Below, in pieces: positions 16,568 through 24,239 of a stretch of 33,575 bases of DNA. Position 1 is the stretch's first letter; the number at the start of each line of letters is the position of its first letter. This DNA comes from Methylococcales bacterium. GTDB taxonomy: Bacteria > Pseudomonadota > Gammaproteobacteria > Methylococcales > Methylomonadaceae. A program made the position numbers and the translations under genes. Location: NCBI GenBank assembly GCA_003584865.1, contig QVQE01000114.1:1-33575 (forward strand). The letters run 5' to 3'. The notes below the pieces were generated by a model, which had not been told where the DNA came from, did not search any database, and saw nothing but the letters and a program-made list of their open reading frames with translations.

Positions 16568-18904
16568 TCAAAAATTGATAGTGATGGTTCCTCGTATCAT
16601 TCTTGGCTCAACTGGGTGTTTCATAAGACCAGTCTGTGGTGTCGAGCCTGCGGGATAGGCATATTGATAAGCGTAGGCAATATCGTTAGACGTCGAATCA
16701 AAAATATTGAATAGATCTAGCTCAAATTTGTATTTTTTCTGTTTGTACCCTGCACCTAAGTTAACGATGCTTGTATTGCCGGCCCAGTATGTGCCAGATG
16801 GATCTAGAGGCATGTCGCCAAAATGACGTAAGCGCAGGGTGCTGAACAAACCATTGGGTGCGACTGCTGTTGCGCCGATACTGATAACTCTGCCTGCTGA
16901 GTTTGGTACATAAGTATTGGTTTCACCCGTTGGAATTGCCGTGTAGCGTGACGAAGTCAGAGCAAAGTCGGCATCTAGTGTTAGCCAGTCAGTTGGTTTG
17001 TAATAGTTACTCCATTCAATGCCATAACGATTAGACATGCCTCTTACATTGGTGGTGCCATCATCACCAGAAAATACTAATTCCTGACTGCTTTGTAGCC
17101 ACCACAAGGCTAGTGTACTATTTAGTTTAGGGATGAAGTTGCTGCGTATCCCAAATTCAGCACCTCGTGACCAAGCCATTAGCGTTACTGGCGTGATCGC
17201 AGAGCCGTCACCGGCAATAGTGGTACCGTCCGCAGGATTGAGATGTAGCATGGTGCCTCGAGCATCGTTAGAGTGATAGCCTTCACCGACATTAATGAAA
17301 TATTCGGTGTCGTACCAAGGGCCGACAATTAAACTTAGCTTGGGGCTAAGCATTGCCTTGGAGCGATTGCCTGAATTAGCAGCGTTGATGCTGGCGGCAG
17401 TAATCAGGTTGATATTGGTAAAGCTATTAGCGGTTTGTGTCACATCGTTATTGATAAAATCACCTCTTAGACCTGCAATGGTGCGTAATTTTTTAAACCA
17501 ATAAGTTTGGTTCTTGAAATAAATGCCAGCCGAAGTTTCGGCTACATTATTTTTACTAATGGTGCTGAGATATTGTCGGTTAATAGTGTTATCCAGTCCT
17601 AGACCCATAACCTGATCATTGCGAAGCTGTAAGCCCACAGTATTATCCATCTCAAAACCGAACAGCTTATTGTAGCGAGTATGTTCGATATTGCCGCCCG
17701 TTTGTATTCTATGTTCAAACTGGTGAATCTGATCGCCTTGGGGGCCGTTCAAATAGCCGGTAAAGTTTGAGAATAAGTTTACGTCATAGTAGAGTGCGTA
17801 GATATTAGCGTCATTTTTCCAGTTATCGCCTTTATTCCAAAGATTTGTGGAAAAGCTGTAACGGTTGGTAGTGCCTCCGTCAGTAGGACTCATAGTGCCG
17901 TACAATCCTAGGGAGCCGTTGTCAACTGATGCTTGTGGAATCTGATTGGTTGCAGTCCAACTGTTACTATAACCTTTGGTGTTAACCGCTAATCCCCAGT
18001 TACCTTTATCTAAACTATAGCGAACCATACCATTAAATTTTCTGGAACCTTCCGGTTGTTGCCAAACGCCATTATAGGCATTGAATTCACCGGCATAGAG
18101 CAAGTTGCCATCGCCTACTTTGTTGGAATTGGCAAGTAGCCCTCGGTAATAACCAAATTCGCCACCGGTAAACTTGGCGATACCTTGTGGCAAGGTATCC
18201 ATTGAATACATTTTGGCAAAACCAGCCGATGAAAAATCGCCTACTTCTGCATAATAAGGACCCTTGCCGTATTCGATATTTTTCACTAGTTCGGGAATGA
18301 CACTATTAATGTCCATATAGCCTTGACCGTGTGCATGAGTAGGCATGTTCATGGGTATGCCATCAACGTAAGTGGTAAAGTCGGTACCGTGGTCAAGATT
18401 ATAACCACGTAGAAAATACTGATTGGCTTTGCCGGAGCCGCTGTGCTGCGTGGCTACAGCACCTGGCACTATTTCCACTAGTTCACCGTTACGGGATAGT
18501 GGGCGGTATTCAAGCTGTTCTTGGCTGACTTCGCCTTGAGAGGCTGACCCAGTAATACCGATAAGGTTTTTTGCCCGTCCGGTAGGGGTCTTGGAAGTGA
18601 TGATTATTTCTTTCAGTTCAACAGTATCTGTTTTATTTGTTTTGGCCTTGGTTTTTGCTTTAGAGGTGACTTTTTTTTGAGTTTGTGTAGGAGTTGTAGC
18701 AATATCTTTAGCCGCTGTCTGAGTGCTTTCCTGTGTTGTGGTACTCTCTTGGGTCTCATCTGTAGCGAGTGTTGTGGTCGAATAGCTGAGCATAAATGCA
18801 CAGGCAAACAAGGTCAGTCCTGCGTTCTGTAGTTGTAATGTTTGTGGTTTTGGAAGCAAATTAGGTAGAGTCATGGTCTTTGGTATTTTCATCGTTTTTC
18901 TCAT
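16568..18904 (-). CDS. TonB-dependent outer membrane receptor with Met/His-rich plug loop
   Basis: The precursor is 778 residues. A hydrophobic stretch near residues 28-42 fits a signal peptide that starts late (Met5 at 18892 is another possible start). It is followed by a 45-residue Thr/Lys-rich linker (49-93), a TonB-box-like ELKEIIITS (97-105), the plug (about 110-235) and a long barrel ending in Phe. The plug contains FLRGYNLDHGTDFTTYVDGI and then MNMPTHAHGQGYMD, placing Met185, Met187, His190, His192 and Met197 close together, a side-chain set suited to copper. The substrate is otherwise unknown. It lies 12 bases after a HupE-type transporter gene and is probably co-transcribed with it. 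Confidence 0.92.
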   Translation of the reverse strand: MRKTMKIPKTMTLPNLLPKPQTLQLQNAGLTLFACAFMLSYSTTTLATDETQESTTTQESTQTAAKDIATTPTQTQKKVTSKAKTKAKTNKTDTVELKEIIITSKTPTGRAKNLIGITGSASQGEVSQEQLEYRPLSRNGELVEIVPGAVATQHSGSGKANQYFLRGYNLDHGTDFTTYVDGIPMNMPTHAHGQGYMDINSVIPELVKNIEYGKGPYYAEVGDFSSAGFAKMYSMDTLPQGIAKFTGGEFGYYRGLLANSNKVGDGNLLYAGEFNAYNGVWQQPEGSRKFNGMVRYSLDKGNWGLAVNTKGYSNSWTATNQIPQASVDNGSLGLYGTMSPTDGGTTNRYSFSTNLWNKGDNWKNDANIYALYYDVNLFSNFTGYLNGPQGDQIHQFEHRIQTGGNIEHTRYNKLFGFEMDNTVGLQLRNDQVMGLGLDNTINRQYLSTISKNNVAETSAGIYFKNQTYWFKKLRTIAGLRGDFINNDVTQTANSFTNINLITAASINAANSGNRSKAMLSPKLSLIVGPWYDTEYFINVGEGYHSNDARGTMLHLNPADGTTIAGDGSAITPVTLMAWSRGAEFGIRSNFIPKLNSTLALWWLQSSQELVFSGDDGTTNVRGMSNRYGIEWSNYYKPTDWLTLDADFALTSSRYTAIPTGETNTYVPNSAGRVISIGATAVAPNGLFSTLRLRHFGDMPLDPSGTYWAGNTSIVNLGAGYKQKKYKFELDLFNIFDSTSNDIAYAYQYAYPAGSTPQTGLMKHPVEPRMIRGTITINF

Positions 18905-18916
18905 GATAAATTGTGT

Positions 18917-20257
18917 TCAGGCGTTGTGTATCGCAAGGTAATTGGGGGAACTGGAAATAATTGGCGTTACTAGGCAATCGAAAGGTATGCCGGTGTTGCT
19001 TAAGGGGTGTATTAATAGCCGATGGCTAGAAAATAAAGTAAGGCAGAGCGTTAGAGGTCGTTCTGCGAAACTTATGAAACTGTGAGGGCTGCGAAAAGCA
19101 AATCCGTCGGAATGGGGTGATGAAATAACAGTGACTCTACAGTGTACGGGTGGCGCAGTGGTGCCTAAGCCATTAGTCAAAAAACGAATAGCCAGTGTGT
19201 GTCTTATAAGGAATAAAACTAATTCTGGGGTGGTTGCTGTAACCTGATTGCCATCATTAGCAGGAATGTCGGCAAAGTGAACAATGTGGGCAGTAGGGCA
19301 AAAACGAGGCGTGTCCTTAATGGCGATAGCAATCGGTGGTGATGTTGCACCTACACCATTAGTTAAAAAATGTTTACCGGGTTTATGATAACTGGGCGAA
19401 TCGTTATTAGTAACAAGAGTGCTAGTGCGAGCATTGGTCGCATTGTATTTGGCGATCCGCAGAAAGTTGCGGTGATTGTCCGATATAGGTGGATGATCAC
19501 CCGTTGTACGGTACTTATCTACCTCACTATCGCTTGCGATTCCTTGTACACTGTATAACAAGAGCCTATGCGCTTCGTTATCAGCGGTGGAGTGTGTAGA
19601 TAGGGTTAATTCGTAAGCTTTGTCCGATTGTGTGGGTACAATGCTGTTAGCGCTTGAGTCATCGGCGGTTGACTGGGCATAAGTAACATGGCAGAGAATA
19701 AGTGTCAGTAACATCACTAATAAACGGAGAACTAAAATACCTGCGCCATGCAATAATAAAGTAGCTATCATAAAGCCTAAGGTGTAGGAAATAAGGCTAG
19801 CTGATGTGGATATTTCCTGACCATGGGCAAAGCCATGGAAAAAGGCGAAAAAAGCTACGATGATCAGATTGGTTTGACTGCTGAAGCGGATTTTGCGGAC
19901 AATAAATACGCTGAATACCAGACAGGAAAGAAGAATGATGGGTTCTGCGATAGGAATTAATACACCGGCTGCACCAGCCAAACCACCGATACTCATCACG
20001 CCTACAAAGGTAAGAGGCAACAGCCAAATCGCCGTCCCCCTCATTTGTGCCGCCCAAATACCTACGGCAAGCATGGTAAGCAAGTGATCGCCGCCGTGTA
20101 ATGGATGAATAAAGCCACGACTCCAACTGCTAATATCAACGGCTGTGCCTAGGTTATTGAGTACAATGACACCTAATGTCGACAATAAGACCAACGCAAG
20201 CGTCAGCCACCGCCGAGTGTGTTGGGAAAGACTTGTTGAGGACATAGCTTTATTCAT
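18917..20257 (-). CDS. HupE/UreJ-family metal permease with an unusual 250-residue C-terminal extension
   Basis: Residues 15-195 form a HupE/UreJ domain of about six membrane helices. Metal-binding motifs are HPLHGGDH (residues 51-58) and FFHGFAHGQE (140-149). HupE relatives move nickel or cobalt into the cell; here the metal is unproven. Normal members end near residue 200. This protein continues for another 250 residues (bases 19672-18917) rich in Thr, Ser, His and Pro, with two imperfect repeats: FLTNGVGATSPP (19334-19370) and FLTNGLGTTAPP (19148-19183). I recognise no domain in the tail. The open frame is too long to be chance, so it is translated or only recently acquired. The TonB receptor begins 12 bases downstream. 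Confidence 0.8.
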   Translation of the reverse strand: MNKAMSSTSLSQHTRRWLTLALVLLSTLGVIVLNNLGTAVDISSWSRGFIHPLHGGDHLLTMLAVGIWAAQMRGTAIWLLPLTFVGVMSIGGLAGAAGVLIPIAEPIILLSCLVFSVFIVRKIRFSSQTNLIIVAFFAFFHGFAHGQEISTSASLISYTLGFMIATLLLHGAGILVLRLLVMLLTLILCHVTYAQSTADDSSANSIVPTQSDKAYELTLSTHSTADNEAHRLLLYSVQGIASDSEVDKYRTTGDHPPISDNHRNFLRIAKYNATNARTSTLVTNNDSPSYHKPGKHFLTNGVGATSPPIAIAIKDTPRFCPTAHIVHFADIPANDGNQVTATTPELVLFLIRHTLAIRFLTNGLGTTAPPVHCRVTVISSPHSDGFAFRSPHSFISFAERPLTLCLTLFSSHRLLIHPLSNTGIPFDCLVTPIISSSPNYLAIHNA

Positions 20258-20445
20258 TTAAGTTCGTTGTTTATGCAAAGGCGAATAAAAGGATTTGAAT
20301 TCTGAACTTTTTTTTAGCGATAGGCAAGTAGATAATGGCTTATCACCCTTTAAAGTTGGATGCTATGTGAAAATTAAGTGTTTACTCTGCGCGTGTTGGT
20401 CACACTTTACACGCTGTAGGTTAGGTCATTAATCCATTCACAGTG

Positions 20446-20480
20446 ATGGCATGTCTTATAATCTCTATAAGACATGCCAT
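20446..20480. repeat. perfect 15-bp inverted repeat between the two HupE-type genes
   Basis: ATGGCATGTCTTATA (20446-20460) and TATAAGACATGCCAT (20466-20480) are exact reverse complements around a 5-base loop. It starts 20 bases beyond the stop of the downstream-reading HupE/UreJ_2 gene. No T tract follows on the minus strand, so it is either a non-classical terminator or mRNA-stabilising stem, or a dispersed palindromic element. Confidence 0.7.
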
Positions 20481-20499
20481 AAAGATAGGGTTAAAACGA

Positions 20500-21606
20500 C
20501 TAACTAAGCAGCGTTCTTTCTATGAGCCAATAAGCGCCCGCTAAGGCAATTAAGATAGAACAAACAGAGGTTAATTTAGCTTCTATCTTTACTTGTTTAT
20601 GTAGCCACCAAATAATAGGTAACACTAATACCGTTACTGCAATTTGACCGAGTTCTACGCCTAAATTGAAAGAAAATAGAGGGACAAGAATACCCGTCTC
20701 ATAAGAGGATATACCCATTTCACGTAGTACAGCAGCAAAGCCGAATCCATGGACTAACCCAAAAAAGAAGGTTAGCCACTGCCGTCCTTTAGGCTTGCCA
20801 TCTCTTAGGATATTTTCCACCGCCACGTAGACAATCGTTGCTGCGATTAATGGCTCGACAATATTACCCGGAATATCAATGATATTAAGTCCGGCTAAGG
20901 CTAAAGTAATTGAATGTGCAATTGTAAAATAAGTAATTATCTTGAAGGCGGGCCAGAAACTACGAGTCACTATTAACAGGGACAATAAAAACAACAAATG
21001 ATCATAGCCTGTCAGAATATGTTCAATGCCTAACAGTAAAAAGTCATTAAACGTAGTTGATTTAGCTTCAGAAGCAGTTGAGTTACTTTTATTTAAAGAA
21101 GTAACCGTTAAATTCAGATCAATAACGTTATCTGTCTGAGACAGCATTTTTTCACTTAGACTATGTCCTGATTCATTCTTTATGGTCACAAATTGCTTGT
21201 GATTAGCGGGTAATTTACTTAGGAAGTCCGCTTGAAATCTAAGCGTCTGACCTACTGATTGAGGGTAATGGAATTCAATGAAGGCATTGTTTTTATCATC
21301 AAAAGAGACACTGCCTAAACTATCCGGTGACACTTTTTTGCCATCAATCGTCGTTTGCACGCCATTTAATGCCCATTTAGCAATTTCAGGTTTTACATTC
21401 TCTTGCTCTATAGGTGTCACCTCAGCATCTAAATCACTATCCATTGGCACAAAAGCTTCTATGTCTTGCAATGAAAAGGTGATTTTTGCATCAACCCCTT
21501 GCGTCTTAATCGCGATATCAGTCGAACTTAATCCAGGGTCATGAGCTAAACCAAGATGACTGAAAGCAATAAGGAAAATAAACGCGATTGTTTTGCGACT
21601 AAACAT
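20500..21606 (-). CDS. HupE/UreJ_2-family membrane protein with periplasmic N-terminal domain
   Basis: The 368-residue precursor begins with a signal peptide ending at GLA21, so the mature chain would start with His22 (HDPGLSS). Residues 22-185 form a beta-rich periplasmic domain. Residues 187-365 form the HupE/UreJ_2 membrane domain (PF13795), with about seven helices and the motifs GIEHILTGYDHLLFL (His196, Asp202, His203), TIAHSITLALAGL (His231), GLVHGFGFAAVL (His286) and FNLGVELGQ (Glu318). These intramembrane His, Asp and Glu residues suggest metal passage. It overlaps the preceding lipoprotein stop by one base, in line with CopC, and so belongs to a CopC-lipoprotein-HupE unit. The metal could be Cu, Ni or Co. 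Confidence 0.9.
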   Translation of the reverse strand: MFSRKTIAFIFLIAFSHLGLAHDPGLSSTDIAIKTQGVDAKITFSLQDIEAFVPMDSDLDAEVTPIEQENVKPEIAKWALNGVQTTIDGKKVSPDSLGSVSFDDKNNAFIEFHYPQSVGQTLRFQADFLSKLPANHKQFVTIKNESGHSLSEKMLSQTDNVIDLNLTVTSLNKSNSTASEAKSTTFNDFLLLGIEHILTGYDHLLFLLSLLIVTRSFWPAFKIITYFTIAHSITLALAGLNIIDIPGNIVEPLIAATIVYVAVENILRDGKPKGRQWLTFFFGLVHGFGFAAVLREMGISSYETGILVPLFSFNLGVELGQIAVTVLVLPIIWWLHKQVKIEAKLTSVCSILIALAGAYWLIERTLLS

Positions 21607-22262
21607 TAAACCTTTTCACCTTTGGCTGTTTTCGAATGACGTCTTTTTCTGTACCATACGACGCCGCCGATGAGTAGGGCTAGTGTTAAAGTTGCGCCTG
21701 CTCCTATCAGGAGTAGGGTCTTCTTAGGTAATGCGTCTGGATCCCCGCCCACATGAAAAGGTATTCTTAACTTGTCTTCATCAGAAACGGCAGCATCTCC
21801 ACCGACTAACAGATACATGGCGTAATAACCATTGTTCTCAATATCGGCTTGGGCTTCAACGACGCCTTTGCTGTATTCTTTAGCGGCAACTTCAGTAATG
21901 GTTTTAATCTCTTTAAAGTTATCGGCTTTTGTATCATCAGAGCCAACCATTTCCAGTTCAACGACTCGAATACCAATAGGCGTTTTACGAATATCGCGAT
22001 CAATTAAATCAGCCGCAAGAAATACTTTTCCTGAGCCTGGAATTTCTTGGCAATAGGGTCTTAATAGAGCGGCTCTATCACTCTCATCTTTTTTAGGTGC
22101 TGATGATTTTAAATAAACACTAAAATGGACAGCATAAAAATCATTAGTAATTAAGCAGCCAACGCTATTTAAGTCGGGTATTTGCGGTTGTGTACCCAGT
22201 TGATTTTTATCACAACCCGATATCAATAGAGCAAGAAATAGTAAACTAAATAATCGAATCAT
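21606..22262 (-). CDS. lipoprotein with C-terminal membrane anchor, unknown function
   Basis: The 218-residue protein starts with a type II signal peptide whose lipobox is LISGC (Cys17). A predicted membrane helix near residues 183-203 (LLLIGAGATLTLALLIGGVVW) is followed by a basic tail YRKRRHSK, so the C terminus should be cytoplasmic. The periplasmic middle part holds two further cysteines (GCLITNDFYAVHFSVYL and LRPYCQEIP). I do not recognise the fold. A chain held by a lipid at one end and a helix at the other is unusual. It is four bases after copC and overlaps the HupE/UreJ_2 gene, so it probably serves the same metal pathway, perhaps bridging CopC and the permease. Confidence 0.75.
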   Translation of the reverse strand: MIRLFSLLFLALLISGCDKNQLGTQPQIPDLNSVGCLITNDFYAVHFSVYLKSSAPKKDESDRAALLRPYCQEIPGSGKVFLAADLIDRDIRKTPIGIRVVELEMVGSDDTKADNFKEIKTITEVAAKEYSKGVVEAQADIENNGYYAMYLLVGGDAAVSDEDKLRIPFHVGGDPDALPKKTLLLIGAGATLTLALLIGGVVWYRKRRHSKTAKGEKV

Positions 22263-22266
22263 AAAC

Positions 22267-22665
22267 TTAGGGAGCTTTGATGGTAAATTGAAATTTGCCT
22301 GTAACGATATGCGTGTCGATTGAAACGACTCGGTATCTTACAGTGTAGGTGTCCGGTGACAATTTAGGTATTGAAGCAAAGAGATGTGAAGGATCAAAGG
22401 TCTCTTGTTGAGCATCTTTATTGTCCACCCGTTTTCCTTTACTGTCGATTACAGCGAGTGCAATGTATTCTGAGCCCACTTTATCATTAAACCAAACGTC
22501 AACCTGCTTGGGTGATTCCGGTACAGTCGCATTGGCTTCGGGTGTTGAGCGAACCATAATGGCATGAGCATACAGTGGCAGAGGTGCTGCAAGCGTAAAG
22601 GGTATAATAAATCCTGAAAACAGTAACTTATATTTATTATGTTTTTTAAATAGGCTTCGTATCAT
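22267..22665 (-). CDS. copC: CopC-family periplasmic copper-binding protein
   Basis: The 132-residue precursor has a signal peptide ending at LYA33. His34 becomes the mature N terminus, as in Cu(II)-binding CopC proteins, where the amino-terminal His forms a histidine brace. The other family ligands are visible as Asp117 and His119 in SIDTHIVTGKFQF, matching the family's DGH-x-V-x-G pattern. RSTPEANATVPESPKQVDVWF is the usual start of the CopC fold. No CopD-type membrane partner is fused or adjacent; instead a lipoprotein and a HupE/UreJ_2 gene follow within five bases. That suggests CopC here delivers copper to a different permease. The Met-rich Cu(I) site of the original Pseudomonas CopC is absent. 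Confidence 0.93.
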   Translation of the reverse strand: MIRSLFKKHNKYKLLFSGFIIPFTLAAPLPLYAHAIMVRSTPEANATVPESPKQVDVWFNDKVGSEYIALAVIDSKGKRVDNKDAQQETFDPSHLFASIPKLSPDTYTVRYRVVSIDTHIVTGKFQFTIKAP

Positions 22666-22685
22666 AGTTTTTTAAGTCAAAAATA

Positions 22686-22760
22686 AACAAAATTGTTGCG
22701 TAATTCAGTATATCTTATCTGTAATAGAATACACAGAAAAAGCTAAGTCTCAATTTTGTT
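22686..22760 (-). terminator. candidate terminator, long-loop stem after the BNR gene
   Basis: On the minus strand AACAAAATTG (22760-22751) and CAATTTTGTT (22695-22686) form a 10-bp stem with a 55-base loop, followed by TATTTTT. The position between the BNR gene and copC fits a terminator or a processed spacer. The AT-rich stem and large loop keep confidence low. Confidence 0.35.
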
Positions 22761-22809
22761 ATCTTGATTGGCTTATCTCCTTGTCGGAATAGAAGATAGA
22801 AAATAGCGT

Positions 22810-23991
22810 TTAATTTAATGTTTGGATGATTAATTGCGTCACTTGTTTGTCGTTTTTTTCTGTCCACATAACGATAAAGTCATCACCCATTGGTACAATG
22901 CGCGGGAAACCAGCTAATGTGGACGCCGATGATAAGCGAGTTTTTGATGACCAAGACAAGCCACCGTCTTGCGACTTAGCGAAATATACACCAATATTAG
23001 TTGCTGTTCTTTCATCCCAGACAGTGACAACCCGTTTGTTATTGACTGAAATATCACTATGACTGGCTAGTTTGCTTAACAAATTAGGTGTTGACCAATG
23101 GTGGCCACCATCATTAGATGCTAGTGAGTACAAACCATATATATCTGCTTGACCCGTCCAGACGGTACTGTATAGCGCGTTATTTTCATCGGTTGCTAGC
23201 CCACCGCCAATATGAGGGCATCCATCAAACTCCCATTTGAAATCGCCTATGGTTATTTTTTCTGACCAGGAGTCTCCTCTATCGACAGATTGTTTAATCG
23301 ACATATCACGCGGCTTCATGTCTCTGTATAAAACGCTAAGTGTTCCGTTAGGTGATAAAGTCAACGTATTCCAGCAGCACGAGCAGGTTGAGTTATCCAG
23401 AGCCTTGCTGAGTTCCCAATGTTCGCCACCGTCAATAGAGCGTGCATAGATGAGGCTTTGATAACCATTCTCTTCGGGGTCGGCGAGCCAAACGGCATGA
23501 AAATACCCTGAGGCATCCGCTATAATGTCCGCATGCGATTGATCGCCCTTATCGTCACCCGCAGGATTCGTTCCTTTTTTCCAAGTCTTGCCGCCATCAT
23601 GAGAATAATAACTGATTAGAGGCCCCATATTGGGTAACTCACCTTTAACTTGCCATAGTGCAACTAAATTTTCACCGGACACGGCTAGTTGTGTATCGTT
23701 GCCTCTTGCGGCAATTGAATTTAGTTTAGAGTCCAGGTCGTTTATGTCATGCCACGAAAACGCACCGTTTTCTAAATGACCATATTTTATGGTTGTGTGA
23801 TCATGCTGAGTGTCTTGGCCCGCAACCAAGAGGTGTACTGCTTTTTTATCAGCCACAACATCCAGGCTTTTAATATCATTTAAGGCAACGTTAACGATTG
23901 CTGGTGTCGTTGAGAAATGACTGTCTTTCAGTTTAACCCATATAAAAATAATTATTACCGCAACGAATGCCAACTTATAGACTCGTTTCAT
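22810..23991 (-). CDS. BNR/Asp-box beta-propeller protein with CxCC motif, sialidase-like
   Basis: The 393-residue protein has an N-terminal hydrophobic segment at 7-19 (LAFVAVIIIFIWV), which exports it or tethers it to the periplasmic face. Five Asp boxes (S-x-D-x-G-x-x-W) are visible: residues 130-137, 185-192, 235-242, 292-299 and 340-347, marking a six-bladed propeller. Annotation pipelines would call it an exo-alpha-sialidase, but the catalytic Arg triad and Tyr of sialidases are not evident to me. Instead it has Cys203, Cys205 and Cys206 (STCSCCWN) and Cys258-Pro-His260 (DGCPHIGGG), which look like a thiolate/His metal site. It is upstream of copC on the same strand with a 144-base gap, so a role in periplasmic copper binding is inferred. 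Confidence 0.85.
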   Translation of the reverse strand: MKRVYKLAFVAVIIIFIWVKLKDSHFSTTPAIVNVALNDIKSLDVVADKKAVHLLVAGQDTQHDHTTIKYGHLENGAFSWHDINDLDSKLNSIAARGNDTQLAVSGENLVALWQVKGELPNMGPLISYYSHDGGKTWKKGTNPAGDDKGDQSHADIIADASGYFHAVWLADPEENGYQSLIYARSIDGGEHWELSKALDNSTCSCCWNTLTLSPNGTLSVLYRDMKPRDMSIKQSVDRGDSWSEKITIGDFKWEFDGCPHIGGGLATDENNALYSTVWTGQADIYGLYSLASNDGGHHWSTPNLLSKLASHSDISVNNKRVVTVWDERTATNIGVYFAKSQDGGLSWSSKTRLSSASTLAGFPRIVPMGDDFIVMWTEKNDKQVTQLIIQTLN

Positions 23992-24239
23992 AGCAGGTTA
24001 TCCAGAGTTTTAGTAAGTAATGTAGTTGAGCGATATTGTAGTAGAGTTTGCTTTCAAAAAGAGCGGTAGGCTACCTTTATTTCATAGAATACTTGATGAG
24101 TCATTTTATAGCCATGCTTTTTCATGGGTGACGATTTAACATTTTTTGATGTTGTTTCACATGATTAAGTAAGTATGCTATTTTAGGCAGCGTGGAAAGA
24201 ACCAGAAATTATGCAATTTTTATTAATGCGGTTATATTT

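Noticed and set aside
20258-20500. Possible cobalamin riboswitch before the HupE/TonB receptor genes
   Set aside because: I looked for a B12 box and the flanking stems on the minus strand and found none. Only a short GCGTGT/ACACGC repeat (20391-20414) is present.
22810-23991. Genuine exo-alpha-sialidase
   Set aside because: Asp boxes alone do not define sialidase; the Arg triad and catalytic Tyr are not evident and there are no sialic acid genes nearby.
16568-23991. Methanobactin biosynthesis locus
   Set aside because: A TonB receptor and copper proteins are present, but I see no MbnA-like precursor peptide and no MbnB/MbnC-type genes.
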